From the NCBI RefSeq assembly GCF_022968795.1, contig NZ_JALJRB010000007.1, positions 62,001 to 126,000 on the forward strand: a DNA stretch of 64,000 nucleotides, read 5' to 3'. The notes beneath the pieces are model-generated. The model did no database searches. It was given only the letters and a program-made list of their open reading frames with translations, and had not been told where the DNA came from. The position numbers and the translations under genes are program-made. This DNA comes from Desulfatitalea alkaliphila (GTDB taxonomy: Bacteria; Desulfobacterota; Desulfobacteria; Desulfobacterales; Desulfosarcinaceae). This document shows, piece by piece, positions 44,086-52,832 of this stretch (its first letter is position 1; every line of letters starts with the position of its first letter).

Positions 44086-46488
44086 ATGAGACTTGCCTTT
44101 CGCACTCCACTTGGTCTGGTGACCGGGTTCCTGCTGATCGGAGCCTGCCTCCTGATGGCCGCCACAATCGCCGCCGCGCAACCCTCCGGCGCGGACACCG
44201 CCCCCGGGCCTGCCGGCGGCGATCAACTGGTCTCCATCGATTTCAACAACGTGGACCTGGCCGTGTTCGTCAAGTTCATCAGCGATCTGACCAAAAAGAA
44301 TTTCATCATCGACGACAAGGTGCGGGGCCGTGTCACGGTGATCTCCCCCGGCCGCATCACCGTTGCCGAAGCCTATCGGGTTTTCGAATCGGTGCTGGAG
44401 GTCAACGGCTTCACCACCGTACCCTCCGGAGCGGTCACCAAGATCGTGCCGGCCCCCGAAGCGCGGGCCAAAAGCATCAAAACCCGCATCGAAGAGGAAT
44501 CGGGGCGGCCGGGCGACAATGTGATCACCCAGATCGTGCCCCTGCGCTATGCCGACCCCAACGAAATCAAAAACCTGTTCACGCCCCTGGTCTCCCGCAA
44601 CAGCGTGATCCAGGCCTACCCGCCCACCAACACCCTGATCATCACCGATGTGCACTCCAATATCGTTCGCCTGCTGCAAATTCTCAAGGCCATCGACATC
44701 ACCGGCGTGGGGCAGCAAATCGCCCTTATTCCGGTGCAGAACGCCAGCGCCGCCAAATTGGTGACCATGCTGGAATCGATTTTCCGCGCCGCACGGGAAC
44801 GGGGTGCCTCGGAAAAAGACATCGTCTTCGTGGCCGACGACCGGACCAACACTTTGATCGTTCTGGCCAGCGAAGGGGACATCGACAACATCCGTCAGTT
44901 GGTGCGCAGCCTGGACAAGGAGGCGCCCAAGGGGCAAGGCAACATCAATGTCTACTACCTGGAGCACGCCTCTTCGGAAGATATGGTCAAAGTGCTCCAG
45001 GAAATTTTGCAACGCGGCGGTGAAACCGTCGACGAGGAGGGACGTCCGGTGGCGCCGGTGGTCTCCAGCCGGGTGCGCATCACGGCCGACAAGCCCACCA
45101 ACAGTTTGATCATCGTGGCCGATATGGAAGAGTACATGGTCCTCGAGTCGATCATTCGCAAAATCGACATCCCGCGCGCCATGGTTTACATCGAGGCGCT
45201 GATCATGGAAGTCAACGTCAACAAGGATTTCCGTCTGGGCACCGAGTGGACCATCGGGGCCGAAACCTCCTACAAGGGCAAGGACGGCATCTACGGCGGC
45301 GGCTTTCGCGGTGAAGACCCCTTGGTCACCTTTGGCCAGGGACTCACAGCCGGATCGGTGATCCCCAATCTGCCCAGTGGTATGTCCTTCGGTATTTTCG
45401 GCGAATTCCTGGAAATCAGCGGCTTCACCTTTCCCAGTATTTCCGCAATGGTGCAGGCCTACAGCAAGGACCGGGACGTGCGCATCCTCTCCACGCCCCA
45501 GATCCTGACCACGGACAACCAGGAAGCCCGCATCTACGTCGGCAAGAACGTGCCTTTCCAGACCACGGCCACCGCCAGCACCACGGGCACCGAAATCTTC
45601 AACTCCTTCGAATACCGCGATGTGGGCAAAAGCCTGAAGATCACACCCCAAATCAGCAAAGACCGCATGGTGCGCCTGCTGATCTCCCTGGAGGTGACCG
45701 CCCTGGAAGGGGTGGCCACCACCCGGCCCACCACCCTCAAGCGCACCATCGAAACCACCGCCATCGTCCAGGACGGCCACTCGGTGGTGCTGGGCGGCCT
45801 GATCGATGACAACGAGGACGCCGCCCGCTACAAGGTGCCCTGCCTGGGGGACATCCCCGGTTTCGGCGCCCTGTTCAGCTCCCGGGCCTCCAACTTCGAA
45901 AAATCCAATCTCTATGTCTTTCTGACCCCCAGGGTGATCCAGGACAACGAGGAAGCCGCCCGCGTTTCGACCCGCAAACGGCAACAAATCGACGGTGCCC
46001 TGGAAGAGAACATCAAGCTCTACAATAGCGATCAGAACATGCCCCCGGCCGAAACCCTTCAAATCCCGGGCCCCCAGAGCGCAGCGCCCGCGGATACTTC
46101 AGAAACGGCGGCCGCCGACCGTGTGGTAACGTCCGGCGCCGTTCCCGAGGGCGGAAACGTCGGTCGCGGCGAACCATCCCGCGCAAACCCTACCGCCGAC
46201 GCCGGCACCGTTCCGACGGCTGCGGTGGAACAGTCCACCCGCACCGGCAATTCCAATGTGGAAGGGTTCACCCTTCAAGTGGCCTCGGTGCAAAACCGGG
46301 AGCAGGCCGGCAAACTGCTCGATGCCCTGATCGCCGAAGGGCATGCCGCCTATATCGTGCGCTCGGAAATCGAAGGCGAAACCTGGTACCGATTGCGCAT
46401 CGGCTACTTCGCGACCCCCAACGATGCCGAAGCCACCATCCGGCAACTCCGGGCGTCCCGGCACGATCCGATTCTCATCAAACTGTAG
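44086..46488 (+). CDS. gspD: Type II secretion secretin GspD with C-terminal SPOR domain
   Basis: GspD forms the outer-membrane channel of the secretion system. The 800-residue preprotein has a signal peptide (FLLIGACLLMAATIAAAQP), N0 and N1-N3 domains with VSIDFNNVDLAVFVKFISDL and repeated NTLIITDVHSNIVRLLQIL-type segments, and the secretin core with VYIEALIMEVNVNKDFRLGT, RILSTPQILTTDNQEARIYV and VVLGGLIDDNE. After a Pro/Ala/Thr-rich linker, residues 725-800 form an added SPOR domain (VEGFTLQVASVQNREQAGKL, then WYRLRIGYFATPNDAEATIR), which normally binds denuded peptidoglycan. A start at 44026 would displace the signal peptide, so it was rejected. Confidence 0.93.
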   Translation: MRLAFRTPLGLVTGFLLIGACLLMAATIAAAQPSGADTAPGPAGGDQLVSIDFNNVDLAVFVKFISDLTKKNFIIDDKVRGRVTVISPGRITVAEAYRVFESVLEVNGFTTVPSGAVTKIVPAPEARAKSIKTRIEEESGRPGDNVITQIVPLRYADPNEIKNLFTPLVSRNSVIQAYPPTNTLIITDVHSNIVRLLQILKAIDITGVGQQIALIPVQNASAAKLVTMLESIFRAARERGASEKDIVFVADDRTNTLIVLASEGDIDNIRQLVRSLDKEAPKGQGNINVYYLEHASSEDMVKVLQEILQRGGETVDEEGRPVAPVVSSRVRITADKPTNSLIIVADMEEYMVLESIIRKIDIPRAMVYIEALIMEVNVNKDFRLGTEWTIGAETSYKGKDGIYGGGFRGEDPLVTFGQGLTAGSVIPNLPSGMSFGIFGEFLEISGFTFPSISAMVQAYSKDRDVRILSTPQILTTDNQEARIYVGKNVPFQTTATASTTGTEIFNSFEYRDVGKSLKITPQISKDRMVRLLISLEVTALEGVATTRPTTLKRTIETTAIVQDGHSVVLGGLIDDNEDAARYKVPCLGDIPGFGALFSSRASNFEKSNLYVFLTPRVIQDNEEAARVSTRKRQQIDGALEENIKLYNSDQNMPPAETLQIPGPQSAAPADTSETAAADRVVTSGAVPEGGNVGRGEPSRANPTADAGTVPTAAVEQSTRTGNSNVEGFTLQVASVQNREQAGKLLDALIAEGHAAYIVRSEIEGETWYRLRIGYFATPNDAEATIRQLRASRHDPILIKL

Positions 46489-46492
46489 CGAC

Positions 46493-48220
46493 ATGCCCAT
46501 GGAACTGGCCCACATCCTCAAACATCAATTCGCCCTGCCGGAAGATTCGCTGGCGGATGCCCAACACATCCAACAGGAAAAAGGCGGACGGTTGGGGGAC
46601 ATCCTGGTGCAACGCCAGGTGATTTCCGAAACCCAACTGCTCGAAGCGCTCAGCGTGCAGTACGGCATCCCGTTCTGGCCCGAGTTGCCCATGGAGAACA
46701 TCATGGGCAACGACTTCGCCAAGAGAATCTCCATCCAATTTCTAAAACGGCACCATATCGTACCCCTGGCGGTGCCCGATCCGGCCGCCACCGAACAGTC
46801 CGACGATACGCCGGGCAAGCAGGTCCATATTGTGGCCATCAACGATCCGGCCAACTTCAACGCCGTGGATGATCTGAGTCGCATTCTGGGCCTCGAGCAA
46901 TACAAGCTGGTGCTCTCCTCCAAACAAGCCATTCTGGGGGTCATCAACCTGGCTTTCGACCTGAACCAGGATTCGGCCGCCCAACTGGTGCAAGACATGG
47001 AGGACGAAAGCGACATCATCAGCCAGATCGAGGATACGGCCGACTTGCTGGACGACACCAGCGACGCGCCCATCATCAAGCTGGTCAACCACATCCTTTC
47101 CCAGTCGATCAAAGCCCGCGCCAGCGATGTCCACATCGAGCCCTATCAAGACAGTTTCAAGGTGCGCTACCGTGTGGACGGCATTCTTTACGACCTGCTG
47201 TCGCCACCCAAATGGATTCAACCGGCTTTGACGTCGCGCATCAAAGTGATGGCCAAACTCAACATCGCCGAGAAGCGGCTGCCGCAGGACGGACGCCTGG
47301 AGGTGAGAATCGGCAGCCAGATGATCGATGTGCGTGTCTCCACCCTGCCCACCACCTTCGGCGAACGCGTGGTGATGCGGCTGCTGAACAAGTCCAGCTC
47401 CATCTTCAATCTGAACGAAATCGGACTTTCGCCCGCTCAAATGAAGATAATGAAGGAGCTGGTGCACTCGCCCAACGGTATCATCCTGGTCACCGGCCCC
47501 ACCGGCAGCGGCAAAACCACCACCCTGTACTCGGTACTGGCTTCCATCAACACCCCGGACATCAATATCATCACCATCGAGGATCCGGTGGAGTACCAAC
47601 TCAAAGGCATCAGTCAAATCCAGGTCAACCCCAAGATCGAGTTGACCTTCGCACGGGGCCTGCGATCCATTGTGCGCCAGGATCCGGATGTTATCCTGGT
47701 GGGTGAAATCCGCGACCGGGAGACGGCCGAAATCGCCGTGCAGTCGGCCCTGACCGGCCATCTGGTCTTTTCCACGCTCCATACCAACGACTCGGCCAGT
47801 GCCATCACCCGGCTGGTGGACATCGGCGTGGAGCCGTTTCTGATCTCCTCTTCGATATTGGCGGTGATCGCCCAACGGCTGGTGCGGGTCCTGTGCGAAC
47901 ATTGCAAGGAATCGTACAAACCGGACATGGCGTTGCAAGCCCTCGGATTGCGTCCCGACCGGCTGCGCAAATACACCTTCTACCGGGCCAAAGGGTGCGA
48001 TCAATGCTTCAATACCGGCTATCGCGGCCGCATCGGCATATATGAGATCATGATAATGGGGCAACAGCTCAAAACGCTGGTGCAAAAAACCTACGACGCT
48101 TACCAGATCAAACAGGAAGCGCTCAAGCACGGCATGGTCACCCTGCGCCGCGATGGACTGGAAAAGGTGTTGCGCGGCATCACCACCATCGAAGAGGTGG
48201 TGCGGGTCACCCAAAAATAG
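46493..48220 (+). CDS. gspE: Type II secretion ATPase GspE
   Basis: GspE hydrolyses ATP to drive pseudopilus assembly. The 575-residue protein has an N1E/MshEN-like N-terminal domain (SLADAQHIQQEKGGRLGDIL), KARASDVHIEPYQDSFKVRY, Walker A GPTGSGKTTTLYS near residue 336, the Asp box IITIEDPVEYQL, Walker B-type VGEIRDRETAE and the His box GHLVFSTLHTNDSA, then a zinc site CEHC near 467 and CDQC near 502. An ATG two codons later (46499) is an alternative. It begins four bases after the gspD stop and closes the secretion operon. Confidence 0.95.
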   Translation: MPMELAHILKHQFALPEDSLADAQHIQQEKGGRLGDILVQRQVISETQLLEALSVQYGIPFWPELPMENIMGNDFAKRISIQFLKRHHIVPLAVPDPAATEQSDDTPGKQVHIVAINDPANFNAVDDLSRILGLEQYKLVLSSKQAILGVINLAFDLNQDSAAQLVQDMEDESDIISQIEDTADLLDDTSDAPIIKLVNHILSQSIKARASDVHIEPYQDSFKVRYRVDGILYDLLSPPKWIQPALTSRIKVMAKLNIAEKRLPQDGRLEVRIGSQMIDVRVSTLPTTFGERVVMRLLNKSSSIFNLNEIGLSPAQMKIMKELVHSPNGIILVTGPTGSGKTTTLYSVLASINTPDINIITIEDPVEYQLKGISQIQVNPKIELTFARGLRSIVRQDPDVILVGEIRDRETAEIAVQSALTGHLVFSTLHTNDSASAITRLVDIGVEPFLISSSILAVIAQRLVRVLCEHCKESYKPDMALQALGLRPDRLRKYTFYRAKGCDQCFNTGYRGRIGIYEIMIMGQQLKTLVQKTYDAYQIKQEALKHGMVTLRRDGLEKVLRGITTIEEVVRVTQK

Positions 48221-48270
48221 TACCGCTGCGCCGGTTGCCCCCTGACCGCCGGCCTATGGAATAAAACGGC

Positions 48271-48690
48271 ATGTTGCTTTTCGCCCGACGGATGACACAC
48301 TTGCGGATCTTCACCACTCTGGTGGTGTTTGTTCTTTTGCTGCCGCCGCTTGTGCAAGCCGATCAAACGCCCATCGCACCGGCCGCCGCTGCCGACGACA
48401 GACTGACCACCAAACACACCTTGCGACCGGACCGATCCCCCTTGAGGGTGTTGCTGGACTTCGTCTCCCGTGCCGATGGCGAACGATGTCCCATGTACCC
48501 CACCTGCTCCCATTATGCCCGCCAGGCCTTCGCCGAAAAGGGCCTGTTGACGGGCTGGGTGTTGACCAGCGACCGGCTGTTGCGCTGCGGCCGGGACGAA
48601 ACCCGGCTGGCACCGAAGGTGCGCATCGATGGCGCAGTCCATGCCCACGACCCCCTCTCCGCCAACATTTTCTGGTGGGACAACCGCTGA
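48271..48690 (+). CDS. YidD-like protein with signal peptide
   Basis: The 139-residue protein has a hydrophobic signal-like segment (IFTTLVVFVLLLPPLVQADQ) and a C-terminal domain with CPMYPTCSHYARQAFAEKG and LLTGWVLTSDRLLRCGRDE, matching the YidD motif (PTCSxYAxxAxxxxGxxxGxxLxxxRLxRC). Canonical YidD is a short cytoplasmic, membrane-associated factor for YidC insertion; the exported version with a longer N-terminus differs. The start is uncertain (ATG 48271 or 48292). The TPR protein gene begins one base after its stop. Confidence 0.72.
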   Translation: MLLFARRMTHLRIFTTLVVFVLLLPPLVQADQTPIAPAAAADDRLTTKHTLRPDRSPLRVLLDFVSRADGERCPMYPTCSHYARQAFAEKGLLTGWVLTSDRLLRCGRDETRLAPKVRIDGAVHAHDPLSANIFWWDNR

Positions 48691-48691
48691 C

Positions 48692-49636
48692 ATGAAACAT
48701 CGACTCCTGTTGGCGGCATTGCTGCTGGGATTGTGCCTGCCGATCCCGGCATCCGTTCTCCACGCGGCGGAGCGAATCATAGACAGCCGGCAGCAACTGG
48801 CTTTTGCCGAGCACCTGTTCAACCAGGGGCAGTACCGGCGAGCGGCCGAGGAGTATATCCGTTACACCTTCTTTTTCCCTGGTGATCCGGACCTGGACCG
48901 AGTACGATTGAAAGCCGCCGAAGCCCATCTTTTGGCCGGCGACGGCGGCAGCGCATTGCAAGTCCTGCGCCCTCTGACGGAACGGGAACCATTGGATGCA
49001 GCGGCCGTGGATGCCTACCTGCTGACGGCCGAATGCCACTTGCAGCGCAACGATCCCAACCAGGCGGTGCTTCAGCTCAACAACCTGATTTTACTGACCG
49101 ACGATCCATCGGTCAAGGATCGCGCCCATTTGCGCATCGGCTGGATTCATATCGAGCAGCTGGATTGGCAAGGCGGCCGACGGGCCTTGGCACGCATCAC
49201 CGAGCCGGGCCGGCAACGCCATCAGGTGGATCGCATCGTGTCGGCACTTGACACTGCCGATCACCTGCCAGGCAAGAACCCCTCTCTGGCGGGCGCGCTA
49301 TCGATCCTGCCCGGCGCCGGTCAGCTCTATGTCGGTCGCTATCAGGACGCCCTTTCCGCATTTCTCGTCAACGGCGGTCTTTTCTGGGCGGCCTACGAGT
49401 CCTTCGACAACGACCTGAACGTCCTCGGTGGGCTATTGACCGTAGTGGGCATCGGCTTTTACACCGGCAACATTTACAGCGCCATCAGCAGTGCGCACAA
49501 GTACAACCGAGCCGTGGAGGAAGGTTTCGTTGACCACCTCAAGCATCAAGTGATATGGGGAAGCGGCTTGGACGACGCGCATCGCCGGCACACCGCCGGC
49601 AATGGCCTGAGGGTTCGTTGGCAGATCCCTTTTTAA
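48692..49636 (+). CDS. Exported TPR membrane protein
   Basis: The 314-residue protein has a signal peptide (LLLAALLLGLCLPIPASVLH), then at least three TPR-like helical repeats (LAFAEHLFNQGQYRRAAEEY near 37, AAEAHLLAGDGGSALQVLRP, LLTAECHLQRNDPNQAVLQL) and a C-terminal pair of membrane segments with SILPGAGQLYVGRYQDALSA and LLTVVGIGFYTGNIYSA, a pattern resembling TM2-type membrane proteins. It is coupled to the YidD-like gene and may cooperate with it in the envelope. Function is unknown. Confidence 0.6.
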   Translation: MKHRLLLAALLLGLCLPIPASVLHAAERIIDSRQQLAFAEHLFNQGQYRRAAEEYIRYTFFFPGDPDLDRVRLKAAEAHLLAGDGGSALQVLRPLTEREPLDAAAVDAYLLTAECHLQRNDPNQAVLQLNNLILLTDDPSVKDRAHLRIGWIHIEQLDWQGGRRALARITEPGRQRHQVDRIVSALDTADHLPGKNPSLAGALSILPGAGQLYVGRYQDALSAFLVNGGLFWAAYESFDNDLNVLGGLLTVVGIGFYTGNIYSAISSAHKYNRAVEEGFVDHLKHQVIWGSGLDDAHRRHTAGNGLRVRWQIPF

Positions 49637-49658
49637 CCTTGAACAGGCAGGAGTTTTC

Positions 49659-50321
49659 GTGATGCCCCTGATCGCCCCTTCTATTCTGTCCGCTGATTTC
49701 GCGCAATTGGGTGAAGAGATTCGTGCCGTGGAGGCCGCCGGTGCCGATTGGATTCACATCGATGTAATGGATGGTCACTTCGTGCCCAACATCACCATGG
49801 GACCGCTCGTTGTGTCGGCCGTGCGCCGGGTGACAACGCTGCCCCTGGATGTCCATTTGATGATCGCCAACCCGGACCGCTTTATCGAAGATTTCGCCAA
49901 AGCCGGCGCCGATTATATCACTGTCCAGGTGGAAACCACGCCCCACCTGCACCGCACCATTCATCTGATCCGCGATCAGGGGGTCAAAGCGGGCGCCGTT
50001 GTCAACCCGGGCACCTCATTGAATACGCTGGAGTGGATCCTGGATGACCTGGATCTGGTGCTAATCATGAGTGTCAATCCGGGATTCGGGGGGCAGGCCT
50101 TCATCCCCGGCAGTCTGGACAAGATCGATCGGTTACGCGCCCTGCTCGCCGTCCGGGAGGCCAAGGCGCTGATTGAGGTGGACGGCGGTGTCAATGGGCG
50201 AACCGCCGGCGCCGTAATCGCCGCCGGCGCCGATGTCTTGGTGGCCGGATCGGCCATCTTCGGCACGGCGGACTACCGACAGAGCATTGCCCGTCTCAAG
50301 AACGCCGATCCGGGCGATTAA
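49659..50321 (+). CDS. rpe: Ribulose-phosphate 3-epimerase
   Basis: Rpe interconverts ribulose-5-phosphate and xylulose-5-phosphate in the pentose phosphate pathway. The 220-residue TIM-barrel protein starts [20 protein letters not shown] and has [59 protein letters not shown] and [12 protein letters not shown] with metal-ligand His and Asp residues. GTG 49659 and ATG 49662 are adjacent alternative starts; AGGAG lies eight bases before the GTG. aroQ begins ten bases downstream. Confidence 0.95.
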   Translation: MMPLIAPSILSADFAQLGEEIRAVEAAGADWIHIDVMDGHFVPNITMGPLVVSAVRRVTTLPLDVHLMIANPDRFIEDFAKAGADYITVQVETTPHLHRTIHLIRDQGVKAGAVVNPGTSLNTLEWILDDLDLVLIMSVNPGFGGQAFIPGSLDKIDRLRALLAVREAKALIEVDGGVNGRTAGAVIAAGADVLVAGSAIFGTADYRQSIARLKNADPGD

Positions 50322-50331
50322 GGGAGGCAGG

Positions 50332-50805
50332 GTGAGCGACACACCTCGACAGGCAACGATTCTAACGATCCATGGCCCCAACCTCAATCTGTTGGGCCAA
50401 AGAGAGCCGGAGATTTACGGCCGAACGGGACTGGCCGAAATCGACGCCAAACTCCGAAACCTGGGCCACCGGTGGGCGGTTGAAGTGCTCACGTTTCAAT
50501 CCAACCACGAAGGGGCCATCGTTGATCGCATCCAGGAAGCCGCGGACCAGGTGGACGGCATCATCATCAACCCCGCGGCCTACACCCACACCAGCATCGC
50601 CATCCGCGATGCCCTGTTGGCGCTCAAGGTGCCCATTATCGAGGTGCACCTTTCCAACATCCACCGACGGGAACCGTTTCGTCACAAATCCCTGCTGGCC
50701 GATGTGGCCACGGGCCAGATCGTCGGCCTGGGGGTCAATGGCTACTACCTGGCCCTCCGCGCATTGGTGGACATCATCGGCACCGCTCCATCGACAACGG
50801 TCTAA
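50332..50805 (+). CDS. aroQ: Type II 3-dehydroquinate dehydratase AroQ
   Basis: AroQ catalyses the third step of the shikimate pathway, dehydrating 3-dehydroquinate. The 157-residue protein shows all signature blocks: [18 protein letters not shown] with the catalytic Tyr, [34 protein letters not shown] and [17 protein letters not shown]. The start is a GTG preceded by AGGGAGG. It shares a transcript with rpe. The next gene, csp, is convergent and only seven bases separate the two stop codons. Confidence 0.95.
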   Translation: MSDTPRQATILTIHGPNLNLLGQREPEIYGRTGLAEIDAKLRNLGHRWAVEVLTFQSNHEGAIVDRIQEAADQVDGIIINPAAYTHTSIAIRDALLALKVPIIEVHLSNIHRREPFRHKSLLADVATGQIVGLGVNGYYLALRALVDIIGTAPSTTV

Positions 50806-50812
50806 AAACAGT

Positions 50813-51013
50813 CTAAACCTTGCGCACCTGGACCGCTTCGGGGCCCCGGCTGCCAGCCACCATCTCGAAGGTCACCTGTTCGCCCTTTTTCAGCGTGCGA
50901 AACCCATCCATTAGAATCTCCTTGTAATGGACGAACAAGGTGCCGCCATCCTCGCTATCGATGAACCCATACCCATTCTCTTCGTTGAAGCTTCGCACCA
51001 CACCCTTCGGCAT
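50813..51013 (-). CDS. Cold-shock domain protein (CspA family)
   Basis: The 66-residue protein is a single OB-fold cold-shock domain: VVRSFNEENGYGFIDSEDGG contains the RNP1-like motif and LFVHYKEI the RNP2 motif, ending VTFEMVAGSRGPEAVQVRKV. It binds single-stranded RNA or DNA. The usual KGFGFI is NGYGFI here. The chosen ATG follows GGGAGG at four bases; a longer start adds MCRREVW. It lies 30 bases downstream of the AhpF-like gene on the same strand, so it could be co-transcribed. Confidence 0.9.
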   Translation of the reverse strand: MPKGVVRSFNEENGYGFIDSEDGGTLFVHYKEILMDGFRTLKKGEQVTFEMVAGSRGPEAVQVRKV

Positions 51014-51043
51014 CCACACCTCCCGTCGACACATCCCCCATTC

Positions 51044-52699
51044 TCATGACGCCTTGGCTTTGCGCCACTCCTTGTGCTGTTTCCAGTAGGGATTGATCAA
51101 GTCCTCGAATATGGTCATGGCCGCCGCTGCGCCTTGCCCCGTGGCGGTGACGATCTGCTTGTAGCCGCCCTCCACATCGCCGGCCGAGTAAATGCCGGGC
51201 ACATTGGTGCGGTGAAAGCCGTCGTGCTGGATGTAGCCGTCCGCATTCACGGCCACACCGATTTTCTCGGCCAAATCAACTGCGGGCGCATAGCCGATCG
51301 CAATGAACACACCTTCCACGGCCATCTCCGTCCGCTCGCCGGTTTTGTTGTTGCGCAGGATCACCCGCTGCACCCGCTCCTCGCCTTCGATGGCGTGCAC
51401 TTCGGTATCCCACAGGACTGGGATTCCATTGGCCGCCAGTTGGTTGGCCAGCACATCCTGGGCCCGCAGCGCGTCCCGCCGGTGCACCAGGGTTACGTCG
51501 GCGCCCATGTGCTGCAGGTATAGCGCTTCGGTGACCGCCGAATTGCCGCCGCCCACCATGATCACCTTACGCCTTTTGAACAAGGGGCCGTCGCAGGTGG
51601 CGCAATAGCTGACACCCCGACCGGAAAACCGCTGCTCGCCCGGCACCCCCAGATGCTTGTGGCTCGCACCGGTGGCCAGCAACACGGTTTTGGTCAAAAA
51701 TTTGCGCCGCGTGGTCATCACCTCCATGGGATCGCCGGGGCGAATGTCCAGCACCGACTCACCCTGGAAAATCTGCACATACTGCAGTGCGTGGTTGACC
51801 ATAATGTCCACCAGTGTTTTGCCGCCCACCGTGGTAAAACCGGGATAGTTCTCCACTACGGGCGTCAACGCCACCTGGCCGCCCAAGGCGTCCCGCTCGA
51901 CAACGGCGGTCTTGAGGCCGCTGCGCTCGGTGTAGATCCCCGCGGTCAAGCCGGCCGGTCCCCCTCCCACGATGACCACGTCGGTCTCCACCACCTTATC
52001 GGTGCTCTCGGGAATGAAAATGGTCTGGGGCTCCAGTTTGAGCAAGGACGAGAGGAACACCTCCTCCTGCTGCGCACCTTGACCGATCAACATGTCGTTG
52101 GCGTAGGCCTGGGGAACGCTGTGGGCATTGTACTGCTCGGCCAGGTCGGGCCGGCACTGGATATCGATGATTTCCAGGGAAATCAGGTCGGGCCGCTCGA
52201 TGGCCGCCTTGAGCCCGTTGACCACCTGTTGCGGGCAATAGGGGCAGGAAGGGCTTACGAAAATCTTGATCTGCCGCGGGCCGTCCAGCCGCTCGATCAC
52301 CTTCATCGATTGATCGCTCAGGTCGCTCTTGCCCATGCCCAACAGCATCATTGCTTCGAGGAAAGAACGTCCCTCCTCGCCCATGGGTGCCCCCAACCAT
52401 CGGATTTGATACCGATCCGGATCGATCAGCAGGGTCGGCGAGCTCTCCACCCCCCATTTGGCGGCCAGTTCGTGATTCAGATGGTATTCCTTGAGGGTGA
52501 TCTTGTCGGTCAACTCCCGGAAAGCCCGTATCACCTGGCGGCTCGCGTCGACAAAGACGTCGTCCTTGCCGCGTTGGGAAAAAAGAAACAGCGGTATCTG
52601 GTTGGGCAAGCCGGCGAAGGTCTGGCGCAGCTGCCGTACCAGTGCTTCCTGAGCCCCTCTGTCCATCTCATGGTTGTGTTCCGGTCCCGATGCCATCAT
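51044..52699 (-). CDS. AhpF-like thioredoxin reductase with N-terminal tandem thioredoxin folds
   Basis: The 551-residue flavoprotein has two N-terminal thioredoxin-like folds, the second with VSPSCPYCPQQVVNGLKAAI (CPYC at about 152-155), and a C-terminal thioredoxin reductase part with VIVGGGPAGLTAGIYTERSG, the redox pair SYCATCDGPLFKR near 366 and IYSAGDVEGGYKQ. This is the AhpF layout, in which electrons flow from NAD(P)H through FAD to CATC and then CPYC. No ahpC gene is next to it, so the partner may be another peroxiredoxin or general disulfide substrates. AAGGAG lies just before the ATG used; an upstream ATG at 52798 is unlikely. Confidence 0.88.
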   Translation of the reverse strand: MMASGPEHNHEMDRGAQEALVRQLRQTFAGLPNQIPLFLFSQRGKDDVFVDASRQVIRAFRELTDKITLKEYHLNHELAAKWGVESSPTLLIDPDRYQIRWLGAPMGEEGRSFLEAMMLLGMGKSDLSDQSMKVIERLDGPRQIKIFVSPSCPYCPQQVVNGLKAAIERPDLISLEIIDIQCRPDLAEQYNAHSVPQAYANDMLIGQGAQQEEVFLSSLLKLEPQTIFIPESTDKVVETDVVIVGGGPAGLTAGIYTERSGLKTAVVERDALGGQVALTPVVENYPGFTTVGGKTLVDIMVNHALQYVQIFQGESVLDIRPGDPMEVMTTRRKFLTKTVLLATGASHKHLGVPGEQRFSGRGVSYCATCDGPLFKRRKVIMVGGGNSAVTEALYLQHMGADVTLVHRRDALRAQDVLANQLAANGIPVLWDTEVHAIEGEERVQRVILRNNKTGERTEMAVEGVFIAIGYAPAVDLAEKIGVAVNADGYIQHDGFHRTNVPGIYSAGDVEGGYKQIVTATGQGAAAAMTIFEDLINPYWKQHKEWRKAKAS

Positions 52700-52770
52700 C
52701 GATCTCCTTCCCTGTCTGCGCGTTTTAAATGAAATCAGGGATATAATGGGGTTGTTGGTGAATCTTGTCA

Positions 52771-52807
52771 ACCTGTAAGCCAAACCTGTAAGCCGCACCT
52801 GTAAGCC
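52771..52807. repeat. Three tandem copies of a 13-base unit
   Basis: ACCTGTAAGCC occurs at 52771, 52784 and 52797, spaced by two variable bases (AA, GC). The copies lie upstream of the AhpF-like gene, between two halves of an inverted-repeat region. They may be operator sites or replication-slippage copies. Three units do not make a CRISPR. Confidence 0.6.
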
Positions 52808-52832
52808 GCGATGGGGCGGTGGGATGGGTATA

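Noticed and set aside
43042-46062. Minus-strand open frame of about 1000 codons opposite gspC and gspD
   Set aside because: It is antisense to clear gspC/gspD genes with conserved motifs, shows no recognised domain, and long antisense frames are expected in GC-rich genes with this codon bias.
52771-52807. Short repeat array as a CRISPR
   Set aside because: Only three 11-base repeats with two-base gaps; no spacers, leader or cas genes.
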